Assembly: GCF_000699445.3 (NCBI RefSeq)
Contig: NC_067197.1
Span: 13,274,152-13,338,151 of the forward strand
Reading direction: 5' to 3'
Origin: Schistosoma haematobium
Lineage: Eukaryota > Platyhelminthes > Trematoda > Strigeidida > Schistosomatidae
DNA: 64,000 bases
Part shown: positions 48,086-60,255 of the stretch, piece by piece
Numbering within the stretch: the first letter of the stretch is position 1
How the letters are laid out: each line of letters starts with the position of its first letter
Program-made: the position numbers and the translations under genes
Notes under the pieces: generated by a model
What the model saw: the letters and a program-made list of their open reading frames with translations, nothing else
What the model was told of the DNA's origin: nothing
Database searches by the model: none

Positions 48086-49239
48086 GAGATGTAATCACAA
48101 TTGATTGATCACTGGATGGCGATCAATGTCATTCGCGTCTAGTCCTTATTAGTGCAGATCGAATGCTATCGACTAGGCAGTATATTAGACGAATCCATGA
48201 AATAGTTGTCAATCGGTCTAAACTGAACTGTTGAAAAATTAATAAGTTTAAAACCGAGACACATAGTATTAATTCATTGTCTCATTATATTTGTCTACAT
48301 CTTTAAAACATTATCCTACACTTGTTTATCCACCTTTTCCCTAAATCCTTTCAGTCATCATTATTAGCTTACCTATTTTTATTCTTTGACTTACTTTACT
48401 GTTACTGAAATATGAGAAGTTGAGCTGATAAACTGTACAATGGTCTTAATATTTTCAGTTTATCTTCTGATAAAAAGGAGGGGGTCTATTCTATTAAAAT
48501 AGTTGATTTTTATGAACGAAGCTATCAGTAAATGTTTGAACTCTCTGCATCAGAATAGGTTGCAACGAAGTTAAAAGTAATGACACAACGTTATGTCATC
48601 AGTTCAGAAAGTTATCAACTATTGGGCTGGATCTTAATGGGAGATGAGAATTTTCTGGTAGAGCTACGTCAGATAATCGTTACATATTATTAGAGATGGT
48701 ACCTGACATGGTCTAACACTGGTCTAATTGATTCAAATGTGTTTCAATTCCTGTCTTACTTAAGATTATAAATTACTTTTTGTTTTCTGGCTTTATCGAT
48801 TTTTTTTTAACCTCTCTTTTCATACATACAATTCTCACTAACATCTAGCTAAGTTTATGTGGAATGTGGTGAATCTGATCGATAAACTTTTAGCATTAGT
48901 ACTAAACTACCCAAGGTTAATAATCTAATGCCCAAAGATTCAACATGAAAGGTTTTGTCGCAGAGTATATTTCAAACACACATTACTAGTAAACCAAATC
49001 CAAGGGACCGCATATGGTACAAAGGTTGAAGGGAGTGTGTGTAAAATATTCAGTAGGTTATGGGACAGAAAAACAAAAAATAAAATGTACAATCTCAAAA
49101 AGCTCAACTAAATGTTTTGAGATCCATAAAAAATAAGGCTAATAAAAATTTTGATGTTTACCACTGACTGCCTGAAATAAAAGCTGCATTTTGACGGAAA
49201 TATCTATTTAAAAATAAATTGCTCTGCTTGAAACCTTTG
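48086..49239. other. No gene recognised
   Basis: Unclassified AT-rich sequence. Confidence 0.35.
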
Positions 49240-49405
49240 TTTTATATTCACTTGGTGTTGTTTTCCTTGTATCTTCCCACTGTCATTTGGGACTTCAATT
49301 GATTAGTCTCTTGTTGGGATGCAGGTACATCCAGCTGACGAGTCCCGAATGGGATGAAACGCGCGTCCTGGATTCTACTGCTAGCCACTATCCATCTTTG
49401 CTTAA
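49240..49405 (+). mobile_element. Sm-alpha-like hammerhead repeat, short fold-back copy
   Basis: 49240-49317 is a piece of the Sm-alpha-like tail on the minus strand (TTGATTAGTCTCTTGTTGGG). It is joined directly to the ribozyme and following tail on the plus strand (49318-49405). The head with the Pol III boxes is missing. Confidence 0.65.
49329..49373 (+). ncRNA. Sm-alpha-type hammerhead, G-U at base of stem II
   Basis: Stem I, CTGACGA, GAAA and GTC are intact. The stem II closing pair is G-U rather than the conserved G-C, so activity may be reduced. Confidence 0.7.
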
Positions 49406-51579
49406 AAAACATTGTTTTATATGATTATACTGAATGATTTGATATATCAAATTGAATTTTGTGATAATGAGGTCAAACAAGAGATTTTAAGCTATCTGTT
49501 TAAAGTCATAAAATTCAAGATCAGTTAGTTATAACGAACATGCTACCTTGCAAAGACGTACATCGAACCACATTGTCACATCCCATCAACATAGAAAGGA
49601 AAAAGTGAACGAAAAAATTAAACGTAGAAAATATGACGAGAAGGTATATTTAATCTATCAGCGCTTTTCTAACAATTACAAAACAAAAGATCATAGGAAA
49701 TAATGAGTTTCATTTTAGTAAATTCTCAAGATACTCAGAATTAATATCACGTAAATTCTCGAGATTTTCTACCAACAGTCAGCCTCATAAAACGAACTGT
49801 GTAAATGGTAATCACTTGTAACGTTCAGAATTTGTTAGATTTGCGTCTAGCCTGAAGGTATCTTGTGTTTTGTGGGAGTGTGAGGAGCAGTACGTAAGAG
49901 AATCTGGAAGAGAAAAAACAAGAGAAAAATTGAGCTGATGACTCAGTAAGCGCATAGAATGCACCTAAAATTAATAATGAAATCAATCGACAGCAACCAT
50001 AAATAACACGAACATGAGATTAGGACAATCTGAACATCGATACTAGAAGTTGACAGAGTAATGTTTCGAATGCTTTAAATAATTTTGAATCTGAAAGCAC
50101 CTATTCACATCAACATGAATTAACTCCATTCTACGCATTTCGGAGTGAATTATGATGTTTTAATAGTCGTACATTTGATTTGTCTGTATGAATTGGAAAA
50201 TATTAAAAGTATTCTGTTTCATTCCTACAAATTTTTATTTGCTTATGTGCTTAATTTACTTTGTGCTGTGCATTGTGCGAGTGTAAATAGAAATCCCGAT
50301 CATACTATGTATTATTCTCCTCTTTACATGAATTCATCTATCATCAGGTTTAACAGATACTTGTAATCAAGGACTGGTGTGTACACGCGTCATACTTGGA
50401 GTCAGACACGTGTAGCACGTAGTTTAACAAGGCCTTGACTGCTTCTTCCAATTACAATTAATCATACAAAAAAATGTTAACTTCTGATCAAACGCATAGT
50501 TAATTCTTTAGTCAGTCAAACAAATATTTTACACAAATTACTCATTACTGGTTAACAAACTTTATTTTTTGGTTTTTATTATCATTTTAATTTCATTAGT
50601 TAATAAGCATAATTAGTAGGTTAAACGACGCAATATCAAGATGGGCTATGCTTTGTGTTTTTCGATTGCAGGAGTCAGTTATAAGAGGGCTGCAAATATA
50701 CTCTTCGAAATTTTCGTATATTATCAGTCATGCACACATGAAATTTAGAGAAATGTCTGGTATGAGTAAGTAATATTTGATTGGTGCGTTGTACATATTT
50801 ACTTGTTTTATTTATAATTTATACAATTCCTTCATGCTTGTTTGTTGTCTCTTCTTATCTTTAACCACTGATACAAATGTTTTTACTAGATAACTTTTAC
50901 GAAAAACCCGAAATTTCTTATTTTACTACTTATAAGCGATGCTATTAGTTATTCTAGTGTGTTAACATAAAAATTAAAACTGTGGTGACACAGTCATACG
51001 ATTCGAGATTTTGCTACTGTGCTGATTATACATCGGACGTTTCCCCAAGAAACAACTAATGTTACATACACCTACAGACACCAAGTTCAATCATTTAGTT
51101 TCTCGTTATGTTGGTGAATATTTGTAGCTCAGGATGAGGATGGTAGAAGTTTTGTGGTCTCTGGGCTGAATGAGTTGGTTATGGCATCTTCTAATCTGAT
51201 GGTCAGATTGTCTTAATCTTATGCTTGTATCACTGTTATTGGCTATAAACTGCCTTCATTAATCAATATAAGTGAAACCTTTGTACTTTCTTAGTCATTA
51301 GTTCATTTTTTCCATATTACCCCCCTTTCTAGGTTCTCACGGACACGCTATCCTACATATTTTTCCAGCACACAGCATGCCTTCAAGCTAGAAACAAACC
51401 AACAAAGTCTAAACGTTACAAATCAGTTTACATTTTAGATTCCAAACAAACGCATAGGAATCAATTATACGCTTATGTCCACTGACCCATAAAATTTTAT
51501 TCGTGAACACCAGTAGGAACAATAGAATATGACACAAACTTACAGGACTTGTTAATAAAACCTAACAATCATAAAGTCA
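49406..51579. other. No gene recognised
   Basis: No frame or repeat assigned. Confidence 0.35.
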
Positions 51580-51769
51580 ATGCTTAATTTGCTAAATGTC
51601 CACCAATTGTCTCAAAATGACTCAGACTTCGTTGTTCTTGCATTTTCATACAAATTGCATCCTGTTTCCATTCTTTACTGTTCGATCCTCTTGTCTCTCC
51701 GCTGCCAGACCTTCTGTTTACGACTAACATCATATACTACTTATGTCAACATAAGTAGCACACATCACA
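51580..51769 (-). repeat. Truncated gypsy LTR
   Basis: On the minus strand it starts TGTGATGTGTGCTACTTATG and follows the LTR at 42945-43213 for about 190 bases (GTTGACATAAGTAGTAT, GACAATTGGTGGACAT), then stops short of the CACTACA end. Confidence 0.7.
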
Positions 51770-54700
51770 GTACTTCAAATTGATAAGAACCCAACAAAAT
51801 ATGACTATTCTAAGAATTCATTCCTAAAATAATCTGTAGGTAGCGACAACTCATAAATATAGTTTTGAGCGTGAATGGTATCAAAATGCATTCGGCTAAT
51901 GCAGAGCATGAAATGTTATAGACATATTGAAAGGTGAACTGAATTTCGGAAATAGTTTGATAACTGCATAGATAAACTTGGGAATTTTCTATCGTTTATT
52001 TCTTCTAATTGCTGTTTATAGCATAGTTCTTAATGTAGCTATCTTATTATTTCAGTCCATTTACACATACCTGACATACCTGATAGCTTTATCACAGACA
52101 TATTTTAGTGAGCGACAACAACTAGTTTCGTATTTCAAGGCCTGGAATAGCCGAAATTCATGTATTTGGTTGCATTCTTTTGTATAGTGAATAGAAAGTC
52201 TTTAAGTCATTTACAATCAACGACTGTATCAAAAAATTTTTCAATGAATAATTCTTGCATTACTCAGCAATCCTGTTCATTCACTATACAGTCAAACGTT
52301 TCTCTAGTGCAAAATAACATGCTGAGAACCAACAAAAATATTCCCAAAGAAATGGAATCAAAATTTCTCTTTTTAAGAGTTAAATAGAACGATAAATATT
52401 TACACCAACAATAAAGAAGAAGTAATAATCAACCGTTTCGCTAATATACAGAAAAACGGAACCAAGTGGTTGAATTTCGATGGTTACAGTACTCTGAAGT
52501 CAGTAATCATCGACCAGCATATCATCGTAATACCAGGCAATCGTACTAAGAATTCGGTTGTGAACTCCTTTTCGAAGCATAAGAAGCATAAGATCTGCGG
52601 TAAGTCTGTAGCGGTAAGTAAATCCCTAAAATAAATAGCTCTGTAAGTTTTCGACATTGGATGCTGACCACATGTTTTAGTGGACGCATCTAGCTGAAGG
52701 CGCTCGGTCAGGCATCCGCGCCAGATCACGTGTGGTAACGCTGTGCTCAACATCTATCGCAATCGCTAGCCAGATTAGATCAGAGAATTCCGATATATTG
52801 GTAATCGCCAAATACACTCTTCCGATCTCCTCGACTCTGTCTTTTGATTTCTCTCGGTGGGTACAAATTATATTAGAAGGTGTTGCTGGTAAAAGCGTTG
52901 TCAAACACTGAATACCTGCGTCATCTTCAAGTCTCTTTTGGTGCATCTTAATCTCATGGCTCCAAAATTAGTAACCCTTGTAAGCATAGTAGTTCTGACT
53001 ATTTTGAAATACTCAGTAGCAAGTCTGACTATATTTCAATTGCTTCAACTACACGATTGATTATTTTGTTAATGACTTACAAATCAGACATAATAGAGTT
53101 GGGAGGGATATATTGGGAAGAAGGGATACAGGTTGTATGTCAAAGGAAACTATTCAGAAAAAAATGAGGTGCATCGTAGGATAGTGGCCTAGATTGAAGT
53201 TAGAACTTGTGTAGAAAGTATGTGTGACCACTAAGATAGCCCAAGCTAGATACATGAATGTGAGTTAAATAATATAACTGTTCCTGCCGATGGGTAGGAT
53301 GAGTCAGGTGATGAATCGAACTATTCTGACGGTGATCAATTTGGTTCAAGGGTTATTACTGATGAACTAGTGATTAAAAATAGTGTAGCTGAAAAATCGG
53401 CAACTTTTACAAGTTTTTGCAACCTAATGATTTTACTCCAAATATCGAAGCGGAATCTAATGGTATTCTTGTCTTACCTGTTTCTTTATAACACAAGTTG
53501 ATTGATAGTGAGCAGGAGCCTGTCACTTTTATGGTATATGGAGCCGTTGTTCAACCTTCACAGACATCACATCATGAGAAACCTACGGAATATTCAAATG
53601 ATGCCGTTTATCAGATCACAAATATCTTTCAAACTATTGTAACTAAAATTCCCTCTTTAGATATAGTGGATGAAAGAAGTCCGCCATCATAGACTAGTGT
53701 AGAGACCAATTATAAATCATATTCTGGAAGTCATATTGTTACTGATTGCGAAGGTGACATCATTTGAGTGCAAATACTGTTCAGTGTAAAGAGTTTTCTT
53801 AATGAGAAACGGTCATTGATGCAGGGCAGTATATTCGATCGGTCAGCTAATCGCCTAAATGGTGCTGCTTGTGCGATGAACTCAAATAGAAAGTGAGAGA
53901 AAAGCATGACAACTGGCAAAGAATTTGAATTTATTGTCATGGCATATTGGTTGCGACTATTGAAATTAATTAGGGAATATGTTTGTTATCAGTCATCACG
54001 TGCTGAAAGGCATTGAAAGATACATATATCGCAGTGGTGTTGCTATATCCTGAAATTCTTTGATGATATGGTTGATTATGCTCATAGGAATGGGGCTAAA
54101 AATACTGAGTGTACATTGAGTTGTTAAGTCTGCTGAGGTCCAACATCTCAACTAGGAACAAGATGGTTTTCCTATCTAACGATCTTGCTCGTTACTTGTC
54201 ATGGAGTACAAAAAAAGTTCGAAAAATTTAATTAGTTCATCTGAAAGTTCGAGTTATCGTGCTTTACGTGAAAAAAAAGCGATTTCTTTGAGCCCAACCG
54301 TGCTCTGGGAATGTCGTGGATTTTTAACTAGTCAACCTAAGTTTGTTTTGGTTCTGCTGGAGATATCAGATATATATTCCAAGCTGTTATTACGACAGTA
54401 AAAATGCAAATCAGCACCGAACCCACATACTCTGAAACTAAGAATGCAATACAAGACATAACTGAACACTTAAACTGATTTATGGTTAGAATCCAATTAT
54501 GTTTACAAAGCAAATACCTTAATAAGTAATAAATTAGACAAAGGGGCTCCATCAAATTATTTTGTTAATACGATCTCTACTCTCCTGTCCCATATGACCG
54601 AAAGAGAAAGTTTTATTACTTATTTTAAGTGTAGCAGAGGATTATGTAGGTAACCGAGACCAAGTCTACAACTGCCCAGCCCATATGTTCAGATGACAGA

Positions 54701-56399
54701 ATGATGCTTAGCGCAACAGGTTTTAACTGACTCCCAGTTACTTCTGAATTTGCTGTCTTCTTTTTCTATACTTATTGAATATGTATATTGTGTAAGAGTC
54801 ATATTGACTAAGTATATTGTGCAGTACATGAGCCTTAAATGTGAATATATGTACTACTGTAGATGTTTGAACTATGATGCTGTTCTTCGAACTTACTCCG
54901 CTAGTGTACATTGTGTTTGTATGAACGAACGATTCCTTTGTGCTTGTTGAATACTTGATTTCTAATTCCAAATACAGTACATTCGTTTGTGCTTATCTAG
55001 TACTTCTTGATCCAACTAGGTTGTTTCCGGGATTCTTAGTTTGTGCCATAATCCAAATACTCTTATTTATCATACTGTAGTTTCCGCTTCTTTTTGTCTT
55101 CTAATTTCCGACATTATTGGGATTTATGTACTAACACTTTCAAAGGTGATTAATTAACTAAGCATAGCAACTACATTTGTTCAAAAATCTCTACTTTTTT
55201 ACTTTATTATCAACCTACTATTCTTCTAAATACTATATACAGAATGTGTATAGACATGGTAAATATTGTGTAAGCATTACCCTAACTCATGTTTAGTTGC
55301 ATTTTTGAATAAACCCGAAATGGTTTCTTTACAACGCTTGTACACCAACAAGCTCTTTGTGAATAATGATAATGTCTTTTCGTCGGAAATCGAACCTATC
55401 AAATGATCTCGCAGTTATCTACACTTCCAGACTAACAAATAATAACAAAAGGTATATGAAAAGCTCAGAAGCTACAACATTTCTGGGAGACTAATTCGGT
55501 ATTCACCGCTACGCAACTCAAGTGGTGATTTGTTTACATCATCTCAATATATCTTATCATTACACCATACATTAACACGTCTCTTAATGTTGATGACTTC
55601 ACACTTCTGATTTTCATGAATATAACGATGTGCATCCAGTTGCTAACCGTATGTTTTAAATTATTTTACTCCTGATTATGCACGTTCGTCATATTCTATG
55701 TTGCGTGTGATTAATAGCCTAGTCGTAAACGCTCGGTTCGAAGTAGTTTAGGACTACATCCAGGTCAAACCTAGAATGTTGGAAGATAGTACAGCTCAGT
55801 CCAATAGTTGCCGAAACAAGACGAACAATTGTACAGGACCAGTATAATGCTAACTGGCCATAAAGAGCAAATAACTTCCCGTGAGTAGAGTGCAGAATCA
55901 TATTCGTCCTCAACAACTAGGGCGTCATAAAGTCAAAATATTGATAACAATAATGGATAAGCAAGCACTGCCAGTTGCATTGCTCTCACTTCCTTCTCAC
56001 ATTCAACCATAATCAGCATACGAACACTGAACGTACAAAAAGTCTGTACAATAGATTAAGTATCAGTAGTTACAATAAACTAATTTCACTAAAGAAATCT
56101 CTTAGAATGACGTATGTTTTTTCTTCTTCGATAGACTACGAATTTGTATCGACCTGACCATCCTTGTAAACTAGCGCTCAATATGCTATTATCATTAAAT
56201 TATGTTGAAAAGCACGCAGGACGAAACATTTGTAACCTTTCAACTTGCCTTCATGAGATTTCTATGTTTCTATTGCTGAACTACTAAAAACCGCATTACT
56301 CTCAGTTACTATTACCACAAAGTTTAGTGTGGGAACGATGTACTTTTACCTAAATATTTAGTCGCACTTTTTGAGTGCTTGTCAGCATTAGACCATCAG
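51770..56399. other. Long stretch without a recognised gene
   Basis: Two overlapping minus-strand frames at 52484-52946 and a broken plus-strand region at 53090-54400 have mixed, non-repetitive amino-acid composition and may be remains of transposable-element proteins. No diagnostic motif was found. Confidence 0.3.
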
Positions 56400-58985
56400 G
56401 TTTTTTCTTTGGCCATCAGAACAGGCGTCACGGTTTTAGCTTTAACACTCGTCGCATCTTATTTCGCACCCCAGTCATGAAAGGGGCCCGTTTTCTGAAG
56501 CCCGGGTAAAGCAGGAGGGTAAGGAATGGGGCCAGCAACTCTATTCTGTAGGGAACCACCTTGCTTAAAAAACCCTGACCAGAGTAAACCATTTAAACTA
56601 TGACATTTGGAAATGGATCAAAGAAACACCAACTTCGACATATCAGGAGGCTTTATGCCCCAAGAAGCATCATCACAAGAAATGAATCTCTATTGAAACC
56701 GTGGACAATTTTCAAGAAAGGAAGAACAAGAAGACAGCAATTAACAATAACCGAACGAGAATAGACAAAGTCAAAGCATAGACCGAATACACAGAACCGA
56801 AAATCTGAAATACGTGTGAGGACTAGCAATGATAGCCGAAAATGCTGGAAAATATGGAATTATGAGACAATCATATGATGCAACAGAGAAACTAGAGGGG
56901 ATATATTGTAAAGCGGTGTGACCATTCAAATATAAGGAGGCAAGGTGATAACTGAGATTGAAGAACAGTGGAAGAAATAGGTAGAATACTTCCAGGAACT
57001 CTTGAATAGATTAGCTTCATTGAATCCACCAGGCATTAAAATGGAACTTAAGACCTTCCTATCGATGTCACTCCACCGATGATCAAAGAAATCAGGATGA
57101 CCGACCATGAGACAAATCAAGAGTGGGAAAGCAGCAGCACCTGGCAATATACCAGCCGAAACACTGTAGCCACATATAGAAGTGAGTGCAAGGATTCTTC
57201 AGATCCTATTCAGAAAGATTTGGGAAGAAGAACAAGTGCCACAGATAGTTTGCAAAGAAGGACACCTCATCAAGATACGAAAGAAAGGAGATCTGAGCAA
57301 ACATAGGAATCACACTGCTGTCGGTACCACAGAAAGTCTTCAACAGAGTCTTACTGAAGTGGATGCCCAGTCTCAAGATCAACAGTTCGGATTTCGTAAG
57401 GATCGGTCGTGTGACTGAATTGTGATACTACTGATCATCCTTGAACTATTTGTTGATTAGAACTCGTCACCACATATCAACTTCCTTGATTTTGAGAAAT
57501 TATTCGGTAGGGTGGACAGGAGGATTTTATGGAAACTTCTTCCTTGACATCATGGTGTACCTGAGAAGATCGTCAACATCATCCGGACTTCATACGACGG
57601 ACAACACTGCAGAGTCGTGCATGCAGGACAACTGACAGATGCATTCCAAGTGTGACTGGAGTTAGACAAGGCTGCTCACCCTCCCTTTTTTCTGATGGTC
57701 AGCTGGATTATGAAGACCTCGACACCTGAAGAGAAGCACGCAATACAATGAATAGCTCGGAGTCGACTAAAATATTTGGTCTTCACAGATGATCTAGTTC
57801 TTCCATCCCATACATACCAATCAATGCAGTTGAAGACAGACAGTGTAGCAGCAGCCTGTGCATCAACAGGAATCATAATACTCAGGGGAAATGCAAGACC
57901 CTCAAATGCAAGCCGGAGAACACCAACCCAATCCCACTTGTTGGTGAAGCCCTGGAAAATGTGGAATCTTTCACGTGTCTGGGAAGTATCTTCGATGAAA
58001 GAACACGCTAAAAACCTCTACACTCTGTCTCATCAAACAGTATTTTAGTTTGTTCGTTTCTCTCCCCTGTCTTGTATTTTAACCTTTATTTAGGCCTCTG
58101 TTAACCGCACTTTATATTTAACACCACTAACTCTATACAGAAGGACGTGGTCTGATCTAATCGAATAAATTTAGTTTCGTTAGCTCTGTGTTGACACTGA
58201 ATATTGGCAGTTTGTTTGTTATGTACTCAACGTCTGTTGACCGGATACTATCGGTAACAGCCTGCTATGGGTGAGAAGCCACTTCCAGCTGAGGATGAAA
58301 TTTGGAAAAGACGTTTTAGGTGGGCAGGACACACATTGACCAAACTATCAAACTCTATCACGATGCAACTACTAACTTGGAGTGTTAAATGGAAGGGGAA
58401 TAAATGGAGATCAAGGAACACACTGCGTTGGAAATTGAAGGCAGACACAGAAAGGTTGAGTAGTAACTGGAAAGAGCTTCTAGTGTCGGTTATTATGTTA
58501 AGTCCATATACCTTATTCTAGCTTTCGGACAGACCATTTCATTCATTCTACTTGAGTCACATTCTGACCTTGTTATTTATTCGCTTATAAATCTTATCTG
58601 TTTTTATATGAACACGTGGGTGTGTGTACACTTCTGATCTCATTACTCATCACATGTCTGTAACCTACTTTTATGTAACTGTAAATATTGATCAACGCTT
58701 GGTTCAAGGGGAGATGGCTCACCTGCCATCTCTACTCTGTGTCCTTTCTCTTCTCTCTATTCCATTCGCCTTATATACAAAATATATGTATTCGCAAGTC
58801 CATTCTCGTTACTCGGCTTATTTAATTCCATGATAAACTAACGTGATTTAAGTCGATAATTATATACGAGGATATGTGACAACAAACATTCATACGATCT
58901 AATTGGAGTCAGATCCACGGGCCACTAAAAGCTGGAGAGGACTGCCCAGGACAGAGTTGGATGTAGGATGCTGGTGAGCGGCCCA
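56400..58985 (+). mobile_element. SR2/RTE-like LINE, degenerate copy E with insertions
   Basis: The 5' UTR (about 56460-56600, GGTAAAGCAGGAGGGTAAGG block) is fused at 56601 straight to the linker, so the endonuclease is deleted. 56601-56936 is identical to 19141-19476 of copy B. RT blocks follow: FRKDRSCD (57390), FLDFEKLFGRVDRRILW (57485), GVPEKIVNIIRTSYDG (57555), catalytic VFTDDLVLPSHTYQSM (57776), all frame-broken. Foreign sequence interrupts the C-terminal region at about 58015-58235 and 58481-58920. The true 3' end (AQDRVG-type, then SGPSTSMEGN) follows at 58930-58985. Confidence 0.75.
58481..58920 (+). mobile_element. Unidentified insertion inside SR2 copy E
   Basis: The SR2 reading GGAAAGAGCT/GGAGAGGACTGCC is split here, with AGCT present on both sides as a possible 4-bp target duplication. 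The insert begins TTCTAGTG and ends CACTAAAA, whose complement TTTTAGTG is a near terminal inverted repeat. The last 75 or so bases also occur at 27640-27700. Either a small DNA element or a solo LTR (TGTCGG at 58484 to CA at 58888) fits. Confidence 0.4.
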
Positions 58986-59960
58986 TCCACCTCCATGGAA
59001 GGTAACGAGTGTAACTATGTGGATGGATTTGCGTGTATATAGCATGCAATGCTCTTTGAACCTAGCACACAACAATACCGTCATGCACTGCACATTGCCC
59101 TTTCTCAGATCAGGCAACTCGAAAGTAACGAAAACACCACCGAATCATAAGACGAGATAGGTATACCGGTCAATAAAATATAAACCACTGGAGACTAGGG
59201 TGAATATCACTAAGCCGGCGTACATGGCGTCCAGCAGGAAACCAGGTGCATGCTTCATTATATATTTTTGGGTCTTATCCTTCCACAGGATCACCTGAGA
59301 AAAGCTTGTTATGAATTTCGCTTCCTCTAAATAGTCTAATTAGGCAATCCACTTAGTATCAGACGAATAGCAAAGCCGCTAAAACGACACCAACCTAACG
59401 ACCTTACTAGACCATTCAATAGATAGTAACGACTGACGGTATGTGCAAAGGTCAGGGACATAATCAACGACGACGTCGAACCAATCCCTTAAGTCAAGCG
59501 TGTTTATTGAAAATTTATGTCTATCCTTCGCCCTTTTCAATCTTTCTCACAGATCGATGAATTTATTGGATATTGAAGATCGGCGTCTTCGAGCGGCTGC
59601 GTTGCCTTATGTTTCGTGTGCCAGTGTTGAAAAGGCTTGGATGTGCGTTTACGTCCATATGTACAGACATCTCACGAAAAAGTACTTTAGAGTTGGATCA
59701 TCACTGTTCTTTTTGCATACTGACATAACGTACTTAGTATGCGTATACTAAGAAAATAATTATTAACCACAAAAATCATATTACCTTATGTACTTCTTTC
59801 AAACAGGTCTCAAAATTGTCCCAACTTGTAAATCTTCGAGATAACATAATATCATTGAAGATTCGTCCTATATCATGCATCATCACGATGGCATCGTCTT
59901 CGTTACTTGAAGAATGAACGTTACCAGACATGGTGTGGCTGAACTTAATTCAATCTAAAA
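58986..59960. other. No gene recognised
   Basis: Unclassified sequence; short frames only. Confidence 0.3.
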
Positions 59961-60255
59961 ATGTACAGAATACTGAGAAGTGATTTCGGACCTAACTTAT
60001 TCTCTCTCTTTCTTCCCACTAGATCGGGACACCTCAGAGGACATAGCAGGCGAGTAGAAAAGCCAAGAACGAACAAAATACCCGTGGCATACAGGTTTTC
60101 ACACCGAGTCATCAATACTTGGAACCTGCTGCCTGAAGCAGTGGTGTCCGCACCTTCAATTGACTCTTTCAAGAGAAGACTGGACACTCACAGAAGCATA
60201 CTAGAAAAGGAATAACATAGGCCGTAGGCCTTCTGTCCTTAGTACACAAATCTGA
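59961..60255 (+). pseudogene. LINE ORF2 C-terminal tail and 3' end (CR1-like)
   Basis: The frame 59961-60215 carries the conserved tail found at the end of many CR1/jockey-group ORF2 proteins: LRGHSRRVEKPR, then FSHRVINTWNLLPEAVV and APSIDSFKRRLD. A short 3' UTR with AGGCCGTAGGCCTTCTGTCC and a repeat AATCTGA follows, as expected for a 3' end. The rest of the element is missing (5' truncation). Confidence 0.7.

Noticed and set aside
52484..52946. Overlapping minus-strand frames that might be a retroelement gag or a host gene
   Set aside because: No zinc knuckle, protease or other diagnostic motif; the two frames overlap out of phase, so support is too weak.
58015..58235. Second insertion in SR2 copy E as a named element
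   Set aside because: Foreign relative to the SR2 consensus, but without visible termini or a second copy in the window, so it is only noted within copy E.
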